Of a stretch of 7,120 nucleotides of DNA, positions 6,018 through 7,120 are shown piece by piece. The notes beneath the pieces were generated by a model. It was not told the DNA's origin. It saw only the letters and a program-made list of their open reading frames with translations, and ran no database searches. The position numbers and the translations under genes were made by a program. Position 1 is the first letter of the stretch; the number at the start of each line of letters is the position of its first letter. Where the stretch lies: NCBI GenBank assembly GCA_002396485.1, contig DGXZ01000082.1, positions 12,341-19,460 on the forward strand. Direction: 5' to 3'. The stretch comes from Spartobacteria bacterium UBA5019 (GTDB lineage Bacteria > Verrucomicrobiota > Verrucomicrobiia > Chthoniobacterales > Terrimicrobiaceae).

Positions 6018-6586
6018 AGAAGGTCACGATTTTTACTGATGGTGGATGTCTCGGAAACCCCGGCCCGGGTGGCTGGGCGGCGATTTTGCGTTACGGCAAA
6101 CACGAGCGCGCCATCTCTGGGGGGCAGGCCGCCACGACCAATAATCGCATGGAATTGACCGCCGCGATTTCGGCTCTCCAAACGCTCAAGGAACCCTGCG
6201 AAGTGATCATTTTCACCGACTCCCAATATCTTCGCATGGGCATTACAGAGTGGATCCACTCTTGGCGTAAGAGAGGCTGGGTGACCGCCAAGCGCGAACC
6301 GGTCAAAAATGACGACCTCTGGAGAACCCTCGATGTTGCTTGCAAGCCGCACCGCATCCACTGGAATTGGCTCAAGGGTCATGCCGGGCACCCGGAGAAC
6401 GAGCGGTGCGATGCCTTGGCAGGCGCTGAAATGGAAAACATCCAAAAATCCCACAGCCCTGAAGAACTGGCTGCCCGACTCGAAGAATTTCGAAGAAACA
6501 ATATCAAAGCCAGTCCATCCCTGCACACTGGGCAAATGGATTTCGAGATCAGCGCCCCATCTTCGCACGGGAGTGAATCGAATTGA
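6014..6586 (+). CDS. rnhA: Ribonuclease HI
   Basis: This 190-residue enzyme cuts the RNA strand of RNA-DNA hybrids (R-loops, primers and similar) with divalent metal ions. All catalytic residues are present: D9 in FTDGGCLGNPGPGGW, E47 in NNRMELTAA, D69 in FTDSQY and D133 in NERCDALA, plus the assisting H123 in KGHAGHPEN. The basic handle region around WIHSWRKRGWVTAKREPVKN (80-99) is also present, as in E. coli RNase HI. The core ends near residue 145. About 45 further residues form a charged helix (SPEELAARLEEFRRN) and a polar tail, so it is longer than the 155-residue E. coli enzyme. The start at 6014 is chosen because it begins the first beta strand and overlaps the glycosyltransferase stop as ATGA. 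The in-frame ATG at 5972 would add residues with no counterpart in the family. Confidence 0.96.
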   Translation: MKKVTIFTDGGCLGNPGPGGWAAILRYGKHERAISGGQAATTNNRMELTAAISALQTLKEPCEVIIFTDSQYLRMGITEWIHSWRKRGWVTAKREPVKNDDLWRTLDVACKPHRIHWNWLKGHAGHPENERCDALAGAEMENIQKSHSPEELAARLEEFRRNNIKASPSLHTGQMDFEISAPSSHGSESN

Positions 6587-6658
6587 GAGGAGCCTCGTCT
6601 CGCATGACTCTAGATTTCTGTTTCAAACTTTTCGCGGCTGTAATCGAATGCCGGACTC

Positions 6659-6919
6659 GTGGAGTTCGATGAGACGTTGCCGGTAGAGGTTTCCGAGGGC
6701 TTGTTTGCCTTTCCTAAAAATGTCCGCCGCCGTCTGCGCACTTCCAGGATGTGCGAAATCCTCAAATCTCAAATCGAACGCCGCACCAAAGTCGCTGGCA
6801 TCTTTCTACACGAAGCCTTCATCCTCCGCCTCGTATGCGCCATTCTCATGGACTATGGCCTCGAAGTGAGGAAAGCCGCACCGCTTGACCATTGCCGTAG
6901 GCACCGCCTAATGCTGTGA
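6659..6919 (+). pseudogene. IS256-family transposase remnant (C-terminal fragment)
   Basis: The reading frame carries the C-terminal signature of IS256-family (mutator-type) transposases. It reads FAFPKNVRRRLRTS, then an E-x-L-x-x-x-I-x-RRTKVAGIF block, then E-x-x-x-LRLVCAILM, compared with the family pattern LRTSN-x-x-ERLN-x-EIKRRT-x-V-x-x-FPNE-x-SCLRLV. Several normally constant residues are changed: S-R-M-C-E-I-L in place of S-N-x-x-E-R-L-N, and LHEAF in place of PNEAS. That fits a decaying sequence. Only about 80 residues of a roughly 400-residue transposase remain. The same frame upstream has several stops, and no DDE catalytic part is present. I could not identify terminal inverted repeats. 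The insertion probably predates the present gene order and marks the end of the rnhA operon. Confidence 0.8.
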
Positions 6920-6942
6920 GGGTGCCCCCCCCAAAAAAAAAC

Positions 6943-6971
6943 TTGCTTCATCCGATCGGCCGACCTAAGAT
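6943..6971 (+). promoter_or_regulatory. Predicted sigma70-type promoter
   Basis: A -35-like TTGCTT (6943-6948) and a -10-like TAAGAT (6966-6971) are separated by the optimal 17 bp. A run of nine A (6933-6941) lies just upstream and could act as an UP element. The spacer holds the 8-bp palindrome TCGGCCGA (6956-6963), which might be an operator half or chance. Transcription would start near 6978 and read rightwards into the structured region and out of the window. It is the best promoter match I found in the window. Confidence 0.5.
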
Positions 6972-6977
6972 ACGCAC

Positions 6978-7099
6978 CCATCTCAAAACCGAGTAAATTT
7001 TTTACAAGTGAATTTGAGACGAAAATCTCCTTCAACCAGAGCCATTTCACCTGATTTGGCTATGGACTTTTAAACCGCACTCGTGCGGCAGGATTTTTT
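6978..7099 (+). ncRNA. Possible structured small RNA or gene leader
   Basis: Downstream of the predicted promoter there is no open frame with a recognisable protein, but there are nested complementary segments. TCTCAAA (6981-6987) pairs with TTTGAGA (7013-7019). Inside that, GTAAA (6993-6997) pairs with TTTAC (7001-7005). AGCCA (7040-7044) pairs with TGGCT (7057-7061). The last hairpin, 7075-7088, is followed by six T. Together they would make a transcript of about 120 nt. It matches no RNA family that I can name. It could be a stand-alone small RNA, a riboswitch or attenuator of a gene beyond 7120, or chance pairings in AT-rich spacer. Boundaries are approximate. Confidence 0.3.
7075..7099 (+). 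terminator. Possible intrinsic terminator
   Basis: CCGCAC (7075-7080) and GTGCGG (7083-7088) form a GC-rich stem around a tight centre, in practice a 5-bp stem with a CTCG tetraloop. Four bases later (CAGG, then A) comes a T6 tract (7094-7099). The stem is short and the gap to the T-tract is longer than ideal, so efficiency may be modest. It could end the putative small RNA or act as an attenuator. Confidence 0.4.
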
Positions 7100-7120
7100 C
7101 CCAGCTCTTTTTGGGATGGC

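Noticed and set aside
5981..6568. Minus-strand frame of 195 codons opposite rnhA
   Set aside because: RNase HI on the plus strand has all its catalytic residues, and the antisense product has no recognisable features.
6900..6941. Hairpin GGCACC / GGTGCC followed by C8 and A9 as a terminator
   Set aside because: The stem is followed by C and A runs, not T, on the plus strand. On the minus strand the T-tract precedes the stem, so neither orientation fits an intrinsic terminator.
6853..7050. Minus-strand frame of 65 codons in the right-end spacer
   Set aside because: It is antisense to the end of the transposase remnant and the predicted promoter, its homopolymer-encoded residues look random, and it has no clear ribosome binding site or known motif.

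Overview
The window is chromosomal DNA, fairly GC-rich and densely coding. It carries eight intact genes in two divergent groups, plus a non-coding right end. No gene fixes the taxonomy. My best guess is a Verrucomicrobiota-like or related Gram-negative bacterium. The hints are the ClpS variant with an N-D-P-V-N-L-M-S-Y motif, the mostly weak Shine-Dalgarno sequences and a short AT-rich tandem repeat after clpS. This placement is an inference with low confidence.

Left part (1-4126), all on the minus strand. Read in the direction of transcription, the order is nuoA (complex I subunit A), a large HtpX-like M48 membrane metallopeptidase, an RlmI-type class I SAM methyltransferase that overlaps the protease by ATGA, an unrecognised helical protein, and clpS (N-end rule adaptor for the Clp protease). 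The short gaps and overlap suggest one or two transcripts. Apart from nuoA, the theme is protein and RNA quality control: a membrane protease, an RNA-modifying enzyme and a Clp adaptor.

Divergent intergenic region (4127-4347). It holds the nuoA ribosome binding site and a perfect 40-bp palindrome (4206-4245). The palindrome is the most striking DNA-level signal in the window. It could be an operator, a REP-like element or a bidirectional structure.

Right part (4348-6586), all on the plus strand. An AEC-family transporter, a family 2 glycosyltransferase and ribonuclease HI are joined by two successive ATGA stop/start overlaps, so they are almost certainly one translationally coupled operon, although their functions are not obviously related.

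Right end (6587-7120). There is a decayed C-terminal fragment of an IS256-family transposase. After it comes a well-formed sigma70-like promoter (TTGCTT, 17 bp, TAAGAT, with an upstream A-tract) leading into about 120 nt with nested hairpins, ending in a hairpin plus T-tract. This may be a small RNA or a structured leader of a gene beyond the window. I saw no tRNA, rRNA, CRISPR array or complete mobile element, and no convincing new multigene system. The best candidates for something undescribed are the palindrome, the putative structured RNA and the unrecognised gene next to clpS.
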